Below are positions 27,231-35,509 of a stretch of DNA of 64,000 bases, one piece after another (positions within the stretch are counted from its first letter, which is position 1; every line of letters begins with the position of its first letter). Made by a program: the position numbers and the translations under genes. Source of the DNA: Paludisphaera soli (lineage in GTDB: Bacteria > Planctomycetota > Planctomycetia > Isosphaerales > Isosphaeraceae); assembly GCF_011064595.1 (NCBI RefSeq), contig NZ_JAALJI010000023.1:60147-124146 (forward strand). Reading direction: 5' to 3'. Below the pieces are notes generated by a model. That model did not search any database. It was not told the origin of the DNA and saw only the letters and a list, made by a program, of their open reading frames with translations.

Positions 27231-27624
27231 CGCCGACGAGTCGGTCGACCCGACGCAGGCCCTGCTCGACAAGCCCGAGCCCGAGCCCTGGACGCACGTC
27301 GAGCCGCTGTTCCCGATGAACGGGCTGCCGTTCACGCCGCACTCGAAGTGCCCGCACCACTGCAAGCTCTGCGGCGGCGCGGGCTCTTTCGTCGACATGG
27401 CCGGCGCGTTCTTCGCCGAATGCCCCGAGTGCGACGGGACCGGCCATGGGCCCGTCCCCGCGGGGTCGGTCTTCATCTGCATGGTCTGCCACCAGGGCGG
27501 CAAGGACGGCCATCCGGCGTTGCCGAGGGACGTCCGGCCGCTGCCGCCCGATCCCGAACCGCCGGCCGACGTCGAGCCGGGGACCCGCAGGAAGCGTCGC
27601 GCCGCACTGGCGCAGGGGGCATGA
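27199..27624 (+). CDS. DnaJ-type zinc-finger protein
   Basis: 141 residues. CKLCGGAGSFVDM and CPECDGTGHGP are two CxxCxGxG-like knuckles as in the cysteine-rich region of DnaJ, with an extra CMVCHQGG. There is no J domain, so it is a stand-alone zinc-binding adaptor. The Pro-rich C-terminus ends basic. It overlaps both neighbours (32 and 4 bases), so it belongs to the early operon. Small DnaJ-zinc proteins of this sort occur in many phages without known role. Confidence 0.6.
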   Translation: MRRARWADYCDADESVDPTQALLDKPEPEPWTHVEPLFPMNGLPFTPHSKCPHHCKLCGGAGSFVDMAGAFFAECPECDGTGHGPVPAGSVFICMVCHQGGKDGHPALPRDVRPLPPDPEPPADVEPGTRRKRRAALAQGA

Positions 27625-28031
27625 TGCCGCTGCCGCTGAATCTCCGGATCCGCCTGACCCGCCCCGTCGTCGACGCGGCCTACCACCGCCAGCTCGTCGA
27701 CAGCCTCGACGCGATGCACCGGAAGACCTGCCAGGGCCTGAGGGCCGAGCGGGACAAATCCGATTGCGAGACGGCCGCCGCCCGCATGGCGCGCGACGAG
27801 GCCGTCCGGCGGGTCGAAGAGCTGGAGGCCCGCGTCTCCCGGCTGATCGCCTCGTGCGACGCGTTCGAAAAGCTCGTGGCCACGACCGTCGCGCTCATGC
27901 ACGAGGTCGACCTGGACCGCGACGCCTGGCAGGCCCTCGCCGAGCACTACGCGGACGCCCACGACGCGAACCTCGTGCTGATGAGGAACGCGGCCAACCA
28001 GCTCGACGGCCGCGGCGTCCGCCCCGCTTGA
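27621..28031 (+). CDS. Hypothetical coiled-coil protein
   Basis: 136 residues from MMPLPLNLRIRL. Most of the protein (about residues 20-120) is charged and helical, with heptad-like spacing in AVRRVEELEARVSRLIASC, suggesting a coiled coil. It overlaps the preceding gene by four bases. No family recognised. Confidence 0.55.
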   Translation: MMPLPLNLRIRLTRPVVDAAYHRQLVDSLDAMHRKTCQGLRAERDKSDCETAAARMARDEAVRRVEELEARVSRLIASCDAFEKLVATTVALMHEVDLDRDAWQALAEHYADAHDANLVLMRNAANQLDGRGVRPA

Positions 28032-28057
28032 CCACCCACACCTCGGGGTCCGAACCG

Positions 28058-28645
28058 ATGAAGCTCCGCGCGTTCGCGGCGATGCTCCTGCTGGCCGCAG
28101 CGCCGGCGCTTTCCGCCCAGACGGTCACGGTGAACGTGGCCGCCGGCCAGTACCAGGGCTTCGCGATCACCGGCCCGGCGACGATCAGCTACGACGCCAA
28201 GCAGGTCGTCATCACGCTGGGCGCCGGACCGGTCCCGACCCCCGCGCCGACGCCGGTCCCCGTCCCCCAGCCGACCCCGACGCCCGAGCCGAACCCCCCG
28301 GCTCCTCAGCCCCCGCCGAAGCCCGCGAGGCCGGCCGCCTGGCTGATGATGTTCTGGCCGGAGACGGCCGATCGATCGCCGCAGCTGGCGGACGTCTACA
28401 ACGCGGCCAAGCGGATCCAGGCCGAGACCGGGCTGAAGGTCCGGAATTACGAGGTGGGGACGCCGGGCTACGCGGCCTACTCGCCCCACCTGACGGCCGC
28501 CAAGCTCAAGCCCCCCGCCTTCGTCTTCCTGGACGAGCCCGGCGCCGCCCTCGAAGGCTGGTCGGGCTCGATCGTCGCCGAGGGGGAGACGGGCGCGCGG
28601 ACCATGGTCCAGACCCTGATCGACACGGCCAAGAGGCTCAAATGA
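28058..28645 (+). CDS. Secreted protein with Pro-rich linker and thioredoxin-like domain
   Basis: 195 residues. A signal peptide (MKLRAFAAMLLLAAAPALSAQ) is followed by a short beta-rich domain, a long Pro/Thr linker (about residues 55-90), and a C-terminal domain whose WLMMFWPETADRS start and KPPAFVFLDEPGAALEGWSG segment resemble a thioredoxin fold (cis-Pro strand) without a CxxC. Fold is inference. The stop overlaps the papain-like protease start by four bases, so the two are co-expressed and may work together in the envelope. Confidence 0.55.
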   Translation: MKLRAFAAMLLLAAAPALSAQTVTVNVAAGQYQGFAITGPATISYDAKQVVITLGAGPVPTPAPTPVPVPQPTPTPEPNPPAPQPPPKPARPAAWLMMFWPETADRSPQLADVYNAAKRIQAETGLKVRNYEVGTPGYAAYSPHLTAAKLKPPAFVFLDEPGAALEGWSGSIVAEGETGARTMVQTLIDTAKRLK

Positions 28646-29496
28646 CCCCGAGCGACAAGCTGTACTCGAAGGTCGTCGACGGGGTGGAGCTGCCCGCGAT
28701 CGACGACGGCCAGGAGCTACGAGTCCTCGGCTGCCTGCCGCCCCCCGAGGGGATGACGTCGGCGAGCCCGACGTGGTCCGACTTCATCGCGGGGCAGACC
28801 TGGGAGCTTCGCGAGGTCGACTGGCGCGAGCACTGCGGCGAGGTCGACGACCAGGACGGCCTCGGGGCCTGCGTCGGCTACGCGGGGGCGTCGGCCTACG
28901 AACAGGCCTGGTCGATGGCCGGGCTGCCGCCCACGTCGTTCGACCCCGACTTCGCCTACGCCTGCGTGAACGGCGGCTGGGACCGCGGCGCGTACCTCGA
29001 GGAGATGATCAAGTCGCTCGCGACGAACGGGCTTCCGCCGAGGGGCTCGATCCCGCGATACACCTACCAGATGGCGAAGATCCCCCAGGCCGTGCGGGAC
29101 GTCGCGAAGAACTTCGTCGTCGCCAAGAGCTTCCTCTGCCGGACCTTCCTCGAGGCGCTCGACGCCTGCAGCCGAGGGTTCGCGATCAGCTTCGGGATCA
29201 CGATCGGGACGCGGTTCACCGTGCTGGACGCGGGCGGGGTGTGCGGCTTCGGGATCCCCCGCGGGGGCCACGCGGTCCACGGCGTCGGCGTCCGCAAGAT
29301 CAAGGCCGGCCCCTACAAGGGGCGGTGGGGCCTCGACTTCAAGAACTCGTGGCGGAAGGACTACGGCGACCAGGGCTACGGCACCGTCGTCGAGGAGCAC
29401 TTCTCGGCCGGGGCCAACTCCATCTACGCGATCCAGGCCCCGCACGCGCGCCTCCCCCAGTACAACCCGCCGATCCCGGCGACGCTCGTCGCCTGA
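28642..29496 (+). CDS. Papain-like (C1 family) cysteine peptidase
   Basis: 284 residues. The papain catalytic set is visible: Gln71 and Cys77 in VDDQDGLGACVGYAGAS, His210 in RGGHAVHGVGV, and Asn235 in WGLDFKNSWRKDYGDQGYG, with the usual spacing. There is no signal peptide and no inhibitory propeptide; the first 65 residues are short and lack an ERFNIN pattern. It is followed by small membrane proteins, so an endolysin-like or envelope-protein-cutting role at lysis is plausible. Papain-fold peptidases are rare in tailed phages. Confidence 0.82.
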   Translation: MTPSDKLYSKVVDGVELPAIDDGQELRVLGCLPPPEGMTSASPTWSDFIAGQTWELREVDWREHCGEVDDQDGLGACVGYAGASAYEQAWSMAGLPPTSFDPDFAYACVNGGWDRGAYLEEMIKSLATNGLPPRGSIPRYTYQMAKIPQAVRDVAKNFVVAKSFLCRTFLEALDACSRGFAISFGITIGTRFTVLDAGGVCGFGIPRGGHAVHGVGVRKIKAGPYKGRWGLDFKNSWRKDYGDQGYGTVVEEHFSAGANSIYAIQAPHARLPQYNPPIPATLVA

Positions 29497-29507
29497 GAGG
29501 ACCGACC

Positions 29508-29978
29508 ATGCCCTGCGCCCCGCCGTACACGTTCCCGACCGAGCTGCCCTACGCCGAGGGCCGGGCCGTCGCCCTGGCGATCGCGACCCGTCGGCTGTCG
29601 AGGGCCCACGCCCTGCCGATCTGGATCCTCGTCGGCTACGGCGGGAAGCAGGTCTTCCCCGACGCCGAACAGGATCCGATCTTCGGCGCGGGCGGCGAGG
29701 CCCTGGACGGGCCGATCGTCGCCGCCGAGGTCGACCGGGCCTACGCCGAGGGGGACCCGAAGGCCGGCCGGTTCGTCGACGGTCTGCTCGCGCTGAAGAA
29801 CGACCCGAGCGTCCCCGAGCTGACGATGGGCCAGCTGGCCGAATCGCTCGACGGGCTGTCGCGGCCCGACCGGTTGACCGGGACGCCCGCGTACGGCGAT
29901 CACGACCCCGAAGCGGCCGGGGCCGTCTGGCGTCCGATCGTGAAGACGCTGTTCAAGCTGCTCATCGGCCTGATCTGA
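29508..29978 (+). CDS. Hypothetical phage protein
   Basis: 156 residues from MPCAPPYTFPTELPY; GAGAGG precedes the ATG. It is soluble, with WILVGYGGKQVFPDAEQDP in the first half and a hydrophobic amphipathic C-terminus (WRPIVKTLFKLLIGLI) that might touch membrane. It lies between the papain-like protease and the membrane proteins. Family not recognised. Confidence 0.55.
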   Translation: MPCAPPYTFPTELPYAEGRAVALAIATRRLSRAHALPIWILVGYGGKQVFPDAEQDPIFGAGGEALDGPIVAAEVDRAYAEGDPKAGRFVDGLLALKNDPSVPELTMGQLAESLDGLSRPDRLTGTPAYGDHDPEAAGAVWRPIVKTLFKLLIGLI

Positions 29979-30013
29979 CCGCCGCCGCATCCCCTCCGCC
30001 GAGGGCGAAACCC

Positions 30014-30508
30014 ATGAAGGGCCTTCGCATGCCGCACCGCCTGTTCCACCTGCCGTTCGCCCAGATCCTCGCCGTCATGGGCGCGGCCATCACCGGCGTG
30101 TGCACGTTCATCGGCTCGACCGTCCAGCAGGGCCACGCCCTGCTCGCCAGCGCCGTCGAGACCCCGGTGGCGGGCGGCTGGTACTTCGGCCTCTTCATGG
30201 CGATCGGGGCCGCGATCGTGAGCGTCTACCAGGGCATCAGCAAGACCCGCGCGAGCGAGCGGCTGTCGATGCAGGCGGAGATCCTGGAGCTGACGCGCAA
30301 GGTTGGAGTCCTCCAGGGCAGCCTCGATACGGCGAAAGCCGAACTCGATCGCGTCAAGGGGACGGCGGTCACGGCGGCCAGCGCCGCCCATGCCGTCAAG
30401 ACCCGCGTCAGGAACATCGAGAGCGAGATCGGCATCGAGCCGCGAACCGACTTCGACACCCCCGTCTCGGGCGATCTCGCCCCCCTCACTCCGGAGCCTG
30501 AGTCTTGA
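30014..30508 (+). CDS. Two-helix membrane protein with coiled coil (holin/spanin candidate)
   Basis: 164 residues. Hydrophobic segments at about 16-36 (AQILAVMGAAITGVCTFIG) and 55-75 (YFGLFMAIGAAIVSVYQGI) are followed by a coiled coil (about 80-140) and a Pro-rich end. The architecture, membrane anchor plus helical stalk, fits a holin or spanin-like component. The TTG start of the next small membrane protein overlaps its stop. Confidence 0.5.
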   Translation: MKGLRMPHRLFHLPFAQILAVMGAAITGVCTFIGSTVQQGHALLASAVETPVAGGWYFGLFMAIGAAIVSVYQGISKTRASERLSMQAEILELTRKVGVLQGSLDTAKAELDRVKGTAVTAASAAHAVKTRVRNIESEIGIEPRTDFDTPVSGDLAPLTPEPES

Positions 30509-30765
30509 ACGACGCCGCCGAAATCACGCTGACTCTGGCCGCCCTGGTGCTCGGGCTGCCGCTGGCCTTCGGGCTGCTGCTGTTCGCGGCGAACATGATC
30601 TACCTCCACGTCGTGCCCCGGCTTCTGATCGCTCCCGCGAGCTACCCGGCCCGCGCCGTCGCCTGGCTGATGGTGCTGGGCTTCCTAGGGCTGTTCGGCA
30701 TGGGATGGTTCGCTGGCCCGTGGATGTTCAGTTCGATCGTCTGGCCGATCCTCCGAGGTCTGTAA
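30505..30765 (+). CDS. Small two-helix membrane protein (holin candidate)
   Basis: 86 residues from a TTG start overlapping the previous stop (TTGA). Two strong membrane helices, about 7-37 (ITLTLAALVLGLPLAFGLLL) and 48-75, with a short basic loop. This is the size and layout of a class II holin. No sequence family is evident. Confidence 0.55.
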   Translation: MNDAAEITLTLAALVLGLPLAFGLLLFAANMIYLHVVPRLLIAPASYPARAVAWLMVLGFLGLFGMGWFAGPWMFSSIVWPILRGL

Positions 30766-30850
30766 CCCGCGCCGCCGCGGCATCCGTCCTTCGCAACGCC
30801 CGGCCGCGAACGGCGACACTCTCCGAACCCCACCCACGAGAGGCAGGCCG

Positions 30851-31033
30851 ATGGACTGGACAATGCTCGCCATCCCGATCGGCGTCAGCTCGCTCTTCTG
30901 GGGATTCACGCTCGGGGAGCGATGGATCAGGCGACAGTCCCGGCGCATGGCCCAGCGGCGCGTGATCGAGGGCATCCGGTTCCAGTGCCTGGCCTACGGG
31001 CGATGCACCCACTACACGGGCGGAGGGAACTGA
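30851..31033 (+). CDS. Very small single-helix membrane protein
   Basis: 60 residues. One hydrophobic segment (MDWTMLAIPIGVSSLFWGF) is followed by a very basic stretch (RWIRRQSRRMAQRR) and RFQCLAYGRCTHYT with two cysteines. GAGAGG lies upstream of the ATG. It could be an anti-holin or lysis accessory by position. It ends 24 bases before the phage tRNA. Confidence 0.5.
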   Translation: MDWTMLAIPIGVSSLFWGFTLGERWIRRQSRRMAQRRVIEGIRFQCLAYGRCTHYTGGGN

Positions 31034-31057
31034 CGAACCCGCAAATCCGCCACAAAT

Positions 31058-31131
31058 GGCAGGGTAGAGAAGTGGCCCATCTCGCCAGGCTCATAACCTG
31101 GAAACCGCAGGTTCGAATCCTGCCCCTGCTA
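31058..31131 (+). tRNA. Phage-encoded tRNA-Met(CAU) (or tRNA-Ile2)
   Basis: A full cloverleaf can be drawn: acceptor GGCAGGG (31058-31064) with CCCTGCT (31124-31130), D stem GAGA/TCTC, anticodon arm CCAGG-CTCATAA-CCTGG with anticodon CAT, and T arm GCAGG-TTCGAAT-CCTGC. The discriminator is A and no CCA is encoded. CAU may be read as Met, initiator, or lysidine-modified Ile. It sits between the candidate lysis genes and the terminase. Confidence 0.92.
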
Positions 31132-31263
31132 CTGCGATGACGGCCGCGGACTCTTGCCGCCAAGCCGTCGCGCTCGCCGCCCCCGCTCGGGCAGCCGTCG
31201 GGGCGGGGCGGCTTACACTCACCTGCCGGACTGCCAGTCAGCCGGAAACCCGACGGTGGTCTC

Positions 31264-31773
31264 ATGCCGAAGGAAGCCCCCAAGAAGCCCCGAGGCCAAC
31301 CTTCGGCGTACCGACCCGAGATGGCCGCTCAGGCTGAGAAACTCGCCCGCCTCGGCGCGACCGACAAGGAACTCGCGGACTTCTTCGACGTCTCCGAGAG
31401 GACGATCAGCAACTGGAAGAAGCAGCATCCCGAATTCTTGCAGTCCCTAAAAGACGGCAAGATCGCTTCGGACGCGGCGGTCGCCGATCGGCTCTTCAAG
31501 CGGGCGATGGGCTACTCGCACAAGGCTGTGAAGCTGTTCAACCATAACGGCAAGATCGTGAAGGCCGACTACGTCCAGCACTACCCGCCCGACACCGCCG
31601 CCGCGATCTTCTGGCTGAAGAACCGCAGGCCGGACAGGTGGCGTGACAAGCCGCCCGAGGCCATCGATGACGGGGGCGACGATTCCGGACTCGAGATCCC
31701 TGGACTCGCAGACGAGCTTGCGGGTCGACACTCGGCTGGGGCTGGGGTTGATCCGGGGGACGCTCTCTCGTGA
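31264..31773 (+). CDS. terS: Terminase small subunit
   Basis: 169 residues. An N-terminal helix-turn-helix (ELADFFDVSERTISNWKKQ, about 40-58) is followed by GKIASDAAVADRLFKRAMGY and YPPDTAAAIFWLKNRRPDRW, the classic terminase small subunit pattern. It recognises the packaging site and delivers DNA to the large subunit. It overlaps the large subunit gene by 107 bases in another frame. Confidence 0.9.
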   Translation: MPKEAPKKPRGQPSAYRPEMAAQAEKLARLGATDKELADFFDVSERTISNWKKQHPEFLQSLKDGKIASDAAVADRLFKRAMGYSHKAVKLFNHNGKIVKADYVQHYPPDTAAAIFWLKNRRPDRWRDKPPEAIDDGGDDSGLEIPGLADELAGRHSAGAGVDPGDALS

Positions 31774-33019
31774 CCTCTTGGTGTGCGGGCCGGCCGGGAC
31801 CGGCAAAACCTATTCCATCCTCGTAGTGCTCCACAAGCTCGCGAGGAAGTACCCCGGCCTCCGCATCCTGATCTGCCGAGAGGTCCGCGCCAGCCTCGCG
31901 CAGTCCGTCCTCGTCACCTTCGAGCAGGAGGTCCTGGTCCGAGACGTGATGTCACGCCTGGCCCAGGGGGCGAGTCGCCGGACCCGGCAGAGCTACATCT
32001 ACCCCAACGGCTCGGAGATCGCGGTCGCGGGCCTCGACAAGCCGACCAAGGCCCTGTCGTCCGCCTGGGACGTCATCTACGTCAACGAGGCGATCGAGAC
32101 GACCGAAGAGGCGTGGGAGACGCTGCAGACCCGGCTCGGCCGTCCCGGCAGGCCGACTCGCCTCGGGTACCTGATCGGGGACACCAATCCCGGCGATCCG
32201 AGCCACTGGCTCAGGAAGCGAGCCGATGCGGGCCTGACGAAGCTGTGGGACACGACGTTCGAAGCCAACCCGGCGATGCACGACGGGATCGGCTGGACTC
32301 CGGCGGGCCTCTCGTACGTCGCAACGCTCGACAGGTTGACCGGCTCGCGGAAGAAGAGGCTCCGCTACGGCCTCTGGGCGGCGGGCGAAGGGGCCTGGTT
32401 CGACGGTTTCGACCCCGACAAGCACGTCGCCAACGGGGACCCGAGCCTCGCGGAGTACGACCCCGACCATCCGGTCTACGTCGGCCTCGACAGCGGCAAC
32501 GAGTCGGCCGCGGTGTGGTTCCAGGTCCGGCCGCCGGGCATCGTCGTCTTCGCGGATTACTACAGCAAGGGCAGGGGGGCCTACGGCGTCGCGCTCGACG
32601 TGATCGAGGCCTCGGACCGCTTCTGCGGCGGTCGCGTCGATTCGATCTCGACCGACCCCGCCGGCCGGTCCGCCACGTCGATCGGGCCGACGGTGTTCGG
32701 CGAATACGAGCGGGCGGGCCTCGGGGTCCACCCCTGGCCGACCCGCTCCATTTTGGACTCGCTCTCGCTGCTCGAATCGTTCATCAGCATCGATCCGCCC
32801 GAACTGCTGATCCACCCCCGCTGCCAGGCCCTGATCAACGCGTTCGCCAACTACAAGCGGGCCCAACGCCAGAGGCAGTGGGTCGACAAGCCCGTCGACC
32901 CCCAGCACCCCTACGAAGACCTGATCGACGCGCTGCGCGGGGGCCTGTGCGACAAGTTCCCCGAAGGCCGGAAGCCCGAGCCGCTCCTGCCGCGGGTCGA
33001 CGCCCGCCGCTTGCGCTAA
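31667..33019 (+). CDS. terL: Terminase large subunit
   Basis: 450 residues from the ATG at 31667 (a GTG at 31643 is an alternative). The ATPase has Walker A GPAGTGKT (41-48), a Walker B-like stretch WDVIYVNEAIE and DTNPGDPSHWL. The nuclease half has YVGLDSGNESAAVWF, STDPAGRS and YEDLIDALRGG with metal-binding acids, as in RNase H-fold terminases. It powers DNA packaging into the capsid. The large overlap with terS is unusual but both frames carry clear motifs. Confidence 0.92.
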   Translation: MTGATIPDSRSLDSQTSLRVDTRLGLGLIRGTLSRDLLVCGPAGTGKTYSILVVLHKLARKYPGLRILICREVRASLAQSVLVTFEQEVLVRDVMSRLAQGASRRTRQSYIYPNGSEIAVAGLDKPTKALSSAWDVIYVNEAIETTEEAWETLQTRLGRPGRPTRLGYLIGDTNPGDPSHWLRKRADAGLTKLWDTTFEANPAMHDGIGWTPAGLSYVATLDRLTGSRKKRLRYGLWAAGEGAWFDGFDPDKHVANGDPSLAEYDPDHPVYVGLDSGNESAAVWFQVRPPGIVVFADYYSKGRGAYGVALDVIEASDRFCGGRVDSISTDPAGRSATSIGPTVFGEYERAGLGVHPWPTRSILDSLSLLESFISIDPPELLIHPRCQALINAFANYKRAQRQRQWVDKPVDPQHPYEDLIDALRGGLCDKFPEGRKPEPLLPRVDARRLR

Positions 33020-33031
33020 AGAGGACGAGAC

Positions 33032-34633
33032 ATGGCCGATTCGACGGACCCCGCCGCGAGGATCATCGACCGGGTCCATCCCGAATGGGCGGAGCATCAG
33101 GTCGAGTGGCGGTGGCTTTACGACTCGTGGGAAGGCGGGGAGAGATACCGCAACGCGACGTACGGCAGCATCGGCGGGTTCCCGCTTTACAACCTGATCC
33201 GGCACAAACGGGAATTGCCCGATCCCTCCCCGATCGTCCAGCCCGGCGGAGCACGCTACCCCGGCCAGCTCGACTACTGGTCCGACGACTTCGAAATGCG
33301 GCGGGCCCGCACGCCGGTCCCCGATTGGGTCGAATCGGCCGTCGACACGCACCTGTCGAAGATCTACGCCAGGGAGGTCCGGCGCGAAGCCCCCGAAGAC
33401 GTCCAGGCGTGGTTCGACGACGTGGACGGGATGGGCACGTCGATCGACGAGTGGATGCGGGACGTGATCGCTCCGCTCGTCACCGTGCTCGGCTGCCTGG
33501 ACGTGCTCTTCGACCATCCGAAGGATCCGGACGGCGAGCCGATCGCCTCCAACGCCGACGAGAAGGCGGCCGGGACTCGGGGCGTGGTCGCCACCTACAT
33601 CCTGCCGACCAACCTGCGCTGGTGGCGGCTCGACGCCAGGGGCCGCTACGCCGAGGCCGTGGTCAGGGAGTACGAGGACGGGGCCGCGAGGTTCCGCCAC
33701 TGGACCGCCGAGGACTGGACGCTCTACGACGCCAGGGGGGAATTGATCCAGGGGCCGGAGACGCACGACTTCGGCCGCGTGCCGATCGTCCGGCTGATGA
33801 TGGGGCGGAAGCCTCGATGCCGGAACGTCGGGACCAGCGTCTACAAGACGGCCGCCTCGCTGATGCGCGAGTTCTACAACCGCGACAGCGAGCTGATCCT
33901 CTCGGACACGACCCAGGCCCATCCCCTTCTGCAGTGCCCCGAGGACTACATCAAGGCCGACGGGACGCTGCCGGTCGGTCCCAACTGGCTGCTGCCGAAG
34001 AAGAAGAACGCCCAGGGCGGAACGGCCACCTACGAGGGATTCGACGTCGTCGAGTTCCCCAAGGAAGGCGCCGACTCGCTCCGCATCAACAAGGCCGACC
34101 TGCGGGACGCGGCCGATCGGTCCGCCTACCTCCAGAAGCCGGCCGGGGCCGCGGGGAGCAACGGGACCACCGTCGCCCAGACCGGCATCTCGAAGCGCCT
34201 GGACCAGACGACGGCGAACGACTTCCTGGCGAAGGTCTCCGGCCGCCTGCAGTCGTGCGAATACGAGATGGTCGGCATGGCCCGGCTCGTCCTGAGCGAC
34301 GGGGCCGACGATTCGTACGACGACGTCAAGATCGCCTACCCCACCTCGTTCGACCTGTTCACGGCCGAGGAGCTGGCGAAGTCGATCGTCAACCTCCAGG
34401 ACATCCTGGAGAAGGTCGGGGCCGCGCCGAAGACCGAGGTCGCCCTGATCTCCACGCTGATCCGAGCGGCCATCCCAGGGCGCGAGGACGAGGAGTACGC
34501 CGCGTTCGACGCCGAGATCAAACGGCTCGTCGGGGACCGCGAGAACGAGATGGAGCAACGCTCCGAGGCGGGCCTCGACGCGCCGCCGGGGCGGGCTCAA
34601 GACCCCGTACCAGTGAGGGTGACCCATGGCTGA
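33032..34633 (+). CDS. Portal protein
   Basis: 533 residues, placed directly after the terminase. DTHLSKIYAREV, YKTAASLMREFYNRDSELIL and the long helical IVNLQDILEKVGAAPKTEV with a charged C-terminus resemble SPP1 gp6/DUF4055-type portals, which form the dodecameric DNA gate. Gene order and length support the call; the sequence is divergent. It overlaps the next gene by eight bases. Confidence 0.8.
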   Translation: MADSTDPAARIIDRVHPEWAEHQVEWRWLYDSWEGGERYRNATYGSIGGFPLYNLIRHKRELPDPSPIVQPGGARYPGQLDYWSDDFEMRRARTPVPDWVESAVDTHLSKIYAREVRREAPEDVQAWFDDVDGMGTSIDEWMRDVIAPLVTVLGCLDVLFDHPKDPDGEPIASNADEKAAGTRGVVATYILPTNLRWWRLDARGRYAEAVVREYEDGAARFRHWTAEDWTLYDARGELIQGPETHDFGRVPIVRLMMGRKPRCRNVGTSVYKTAASLMREFYNRDSELILSDTTQAHPLLQCPEDYIKADGTLPVGPNWLLPKKKNAQGGTATYEGFDVVEFPKEGADSLRINKADLRDAADRSAYLQKPAGAAGSNGTTVAQTGISKRLDQTTANDFLAKVSGRLQSCEYEMVGMARLVLSDGADDSYDDVKIAYPTSFDLFTAEELAKSIVNLQDILEKVGAAPKTEVALISTLIRAAIPGREDEEYAAFDAEIKRLVGDRENEMEQRSEAGLDAPPGRAQDPVPVRVTHG

Positions 34634-35408
34634 CGAGATCGCGAACGAGAAGCCCGCCGATGCCCCCGCCGAAGCGCCGTCCGAGAAGAAGCCCGTCGCC
34701 GAGGCCAAGCCCGACGGCGAGACGAAGCCGGCCGCGGAGGAGGCCAAGGCCGACAAGGACGACGCCTCGCTCTTCACGGCCGAGGAGTACGAGGATTATC
34801 TGGCCCTCAAGAGCAAGGTCTCCGGCTTCGACGACAAGCTGAAGCAGGTCATGTCCGAGACCGAGCGGGAGAAGGTCCGGCTCAAGGCGGAGAAGGCCGA
34901 GGCCGACCGCAAGGTCGCCGCCGCCGAGAAGGCCAAGAACGACGAGGCGGCCAAGCTCCAGCAGAAGCTCGACGCCATCACGAAGCAGCTCGACAACGCG
35001 AAGAAGATCGCGGCCGAGAAGGAGCGCGACGCGGCCATCGACGCGGCCATCCGGGGCGTCCAGTTCGTGGGGCCCGACGCGGCCACGCAGGCGAAGGCGG
35101 CCGGGACCTTCCTGAAGCTCGCGCAGGGGGCCATCCAGTCGGTCGAGGACGACGACGGCCGGCTGACCGTCCAGGGCGTGGACGGCAAGCCCGCGAAGGA
35201 GGTCCTCTCCGCGCTGCTCGAGGAGCACTCCTACCTCGTCGCCCGCAAGGGCCGGGGCGGTTCCGGGGCGGGCGGCGGGGAAGTCCCCGGCGGCGTCGAG
35301 GTCCAGGACGCCACGAAGGAGTACTTCGAGCGCAAGCGGGCCGCGCGTGCGTCCCAGAGCGGCGGGTACGGACTCTGGGCCCCCAGCGAGAACGCCAGCC
35401 GCAACTGA
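34626..35408 (+). CDS. Capsid scaffolding protein
   Basis: 260 residues. The N-terminus is a Lys/Glu/Pro/Ala-rich disordered segment, then a long charged coiled coil (about residues 55-140, rich in Glu, Lys and Ala), and a C-terminal GGYGLWAPSENASRN tail. This layout and the position between portal and major capsid gene are characteristic of phage scaffolds that shape the procapsid and are then lost. Confidence 0.78.
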   Translation: MADEIANEKPADAPAEAPSEKKPVAEAKPDGETKPAAEEAKADKDDASLFTAEEYEDYLALKSKVSGFDDKLKQVMSETEREKVRLKAEKAEADRKVAAAEKAKNDEAAKLQQKLDAITKQLDNAKKIAAEKERDAAIDAAIRGVQFVGPDAATQAKAAGTFLKLAQGAIQSVEDDDGRLTVQGVDGKPAKEVLSALLEEHSYLVARKGRGGSGAGGGEVPGGVEVQDATKEYFERKRAARASQSGGYGLWAPSENASRN

Positions 35409-35509
35409 CCTGATCCGACCCATCCCCGCCCCACCATCCGCCTCGCGTCGGCCGAAGCGGTTCCGCCTTCGATGGCGATCTCCAGCACCCATCCCATAAG
35501 GGGAGACAA

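Noticed and set aside
31643..31773. Large overlap between terS and terL as a sign of a sequencing frameshift
   Set aside because: Both frames contain full, separate family motifs and TerS reads through to a natural stop, so the overlap is accepted, with a later ATG chosen for terL.
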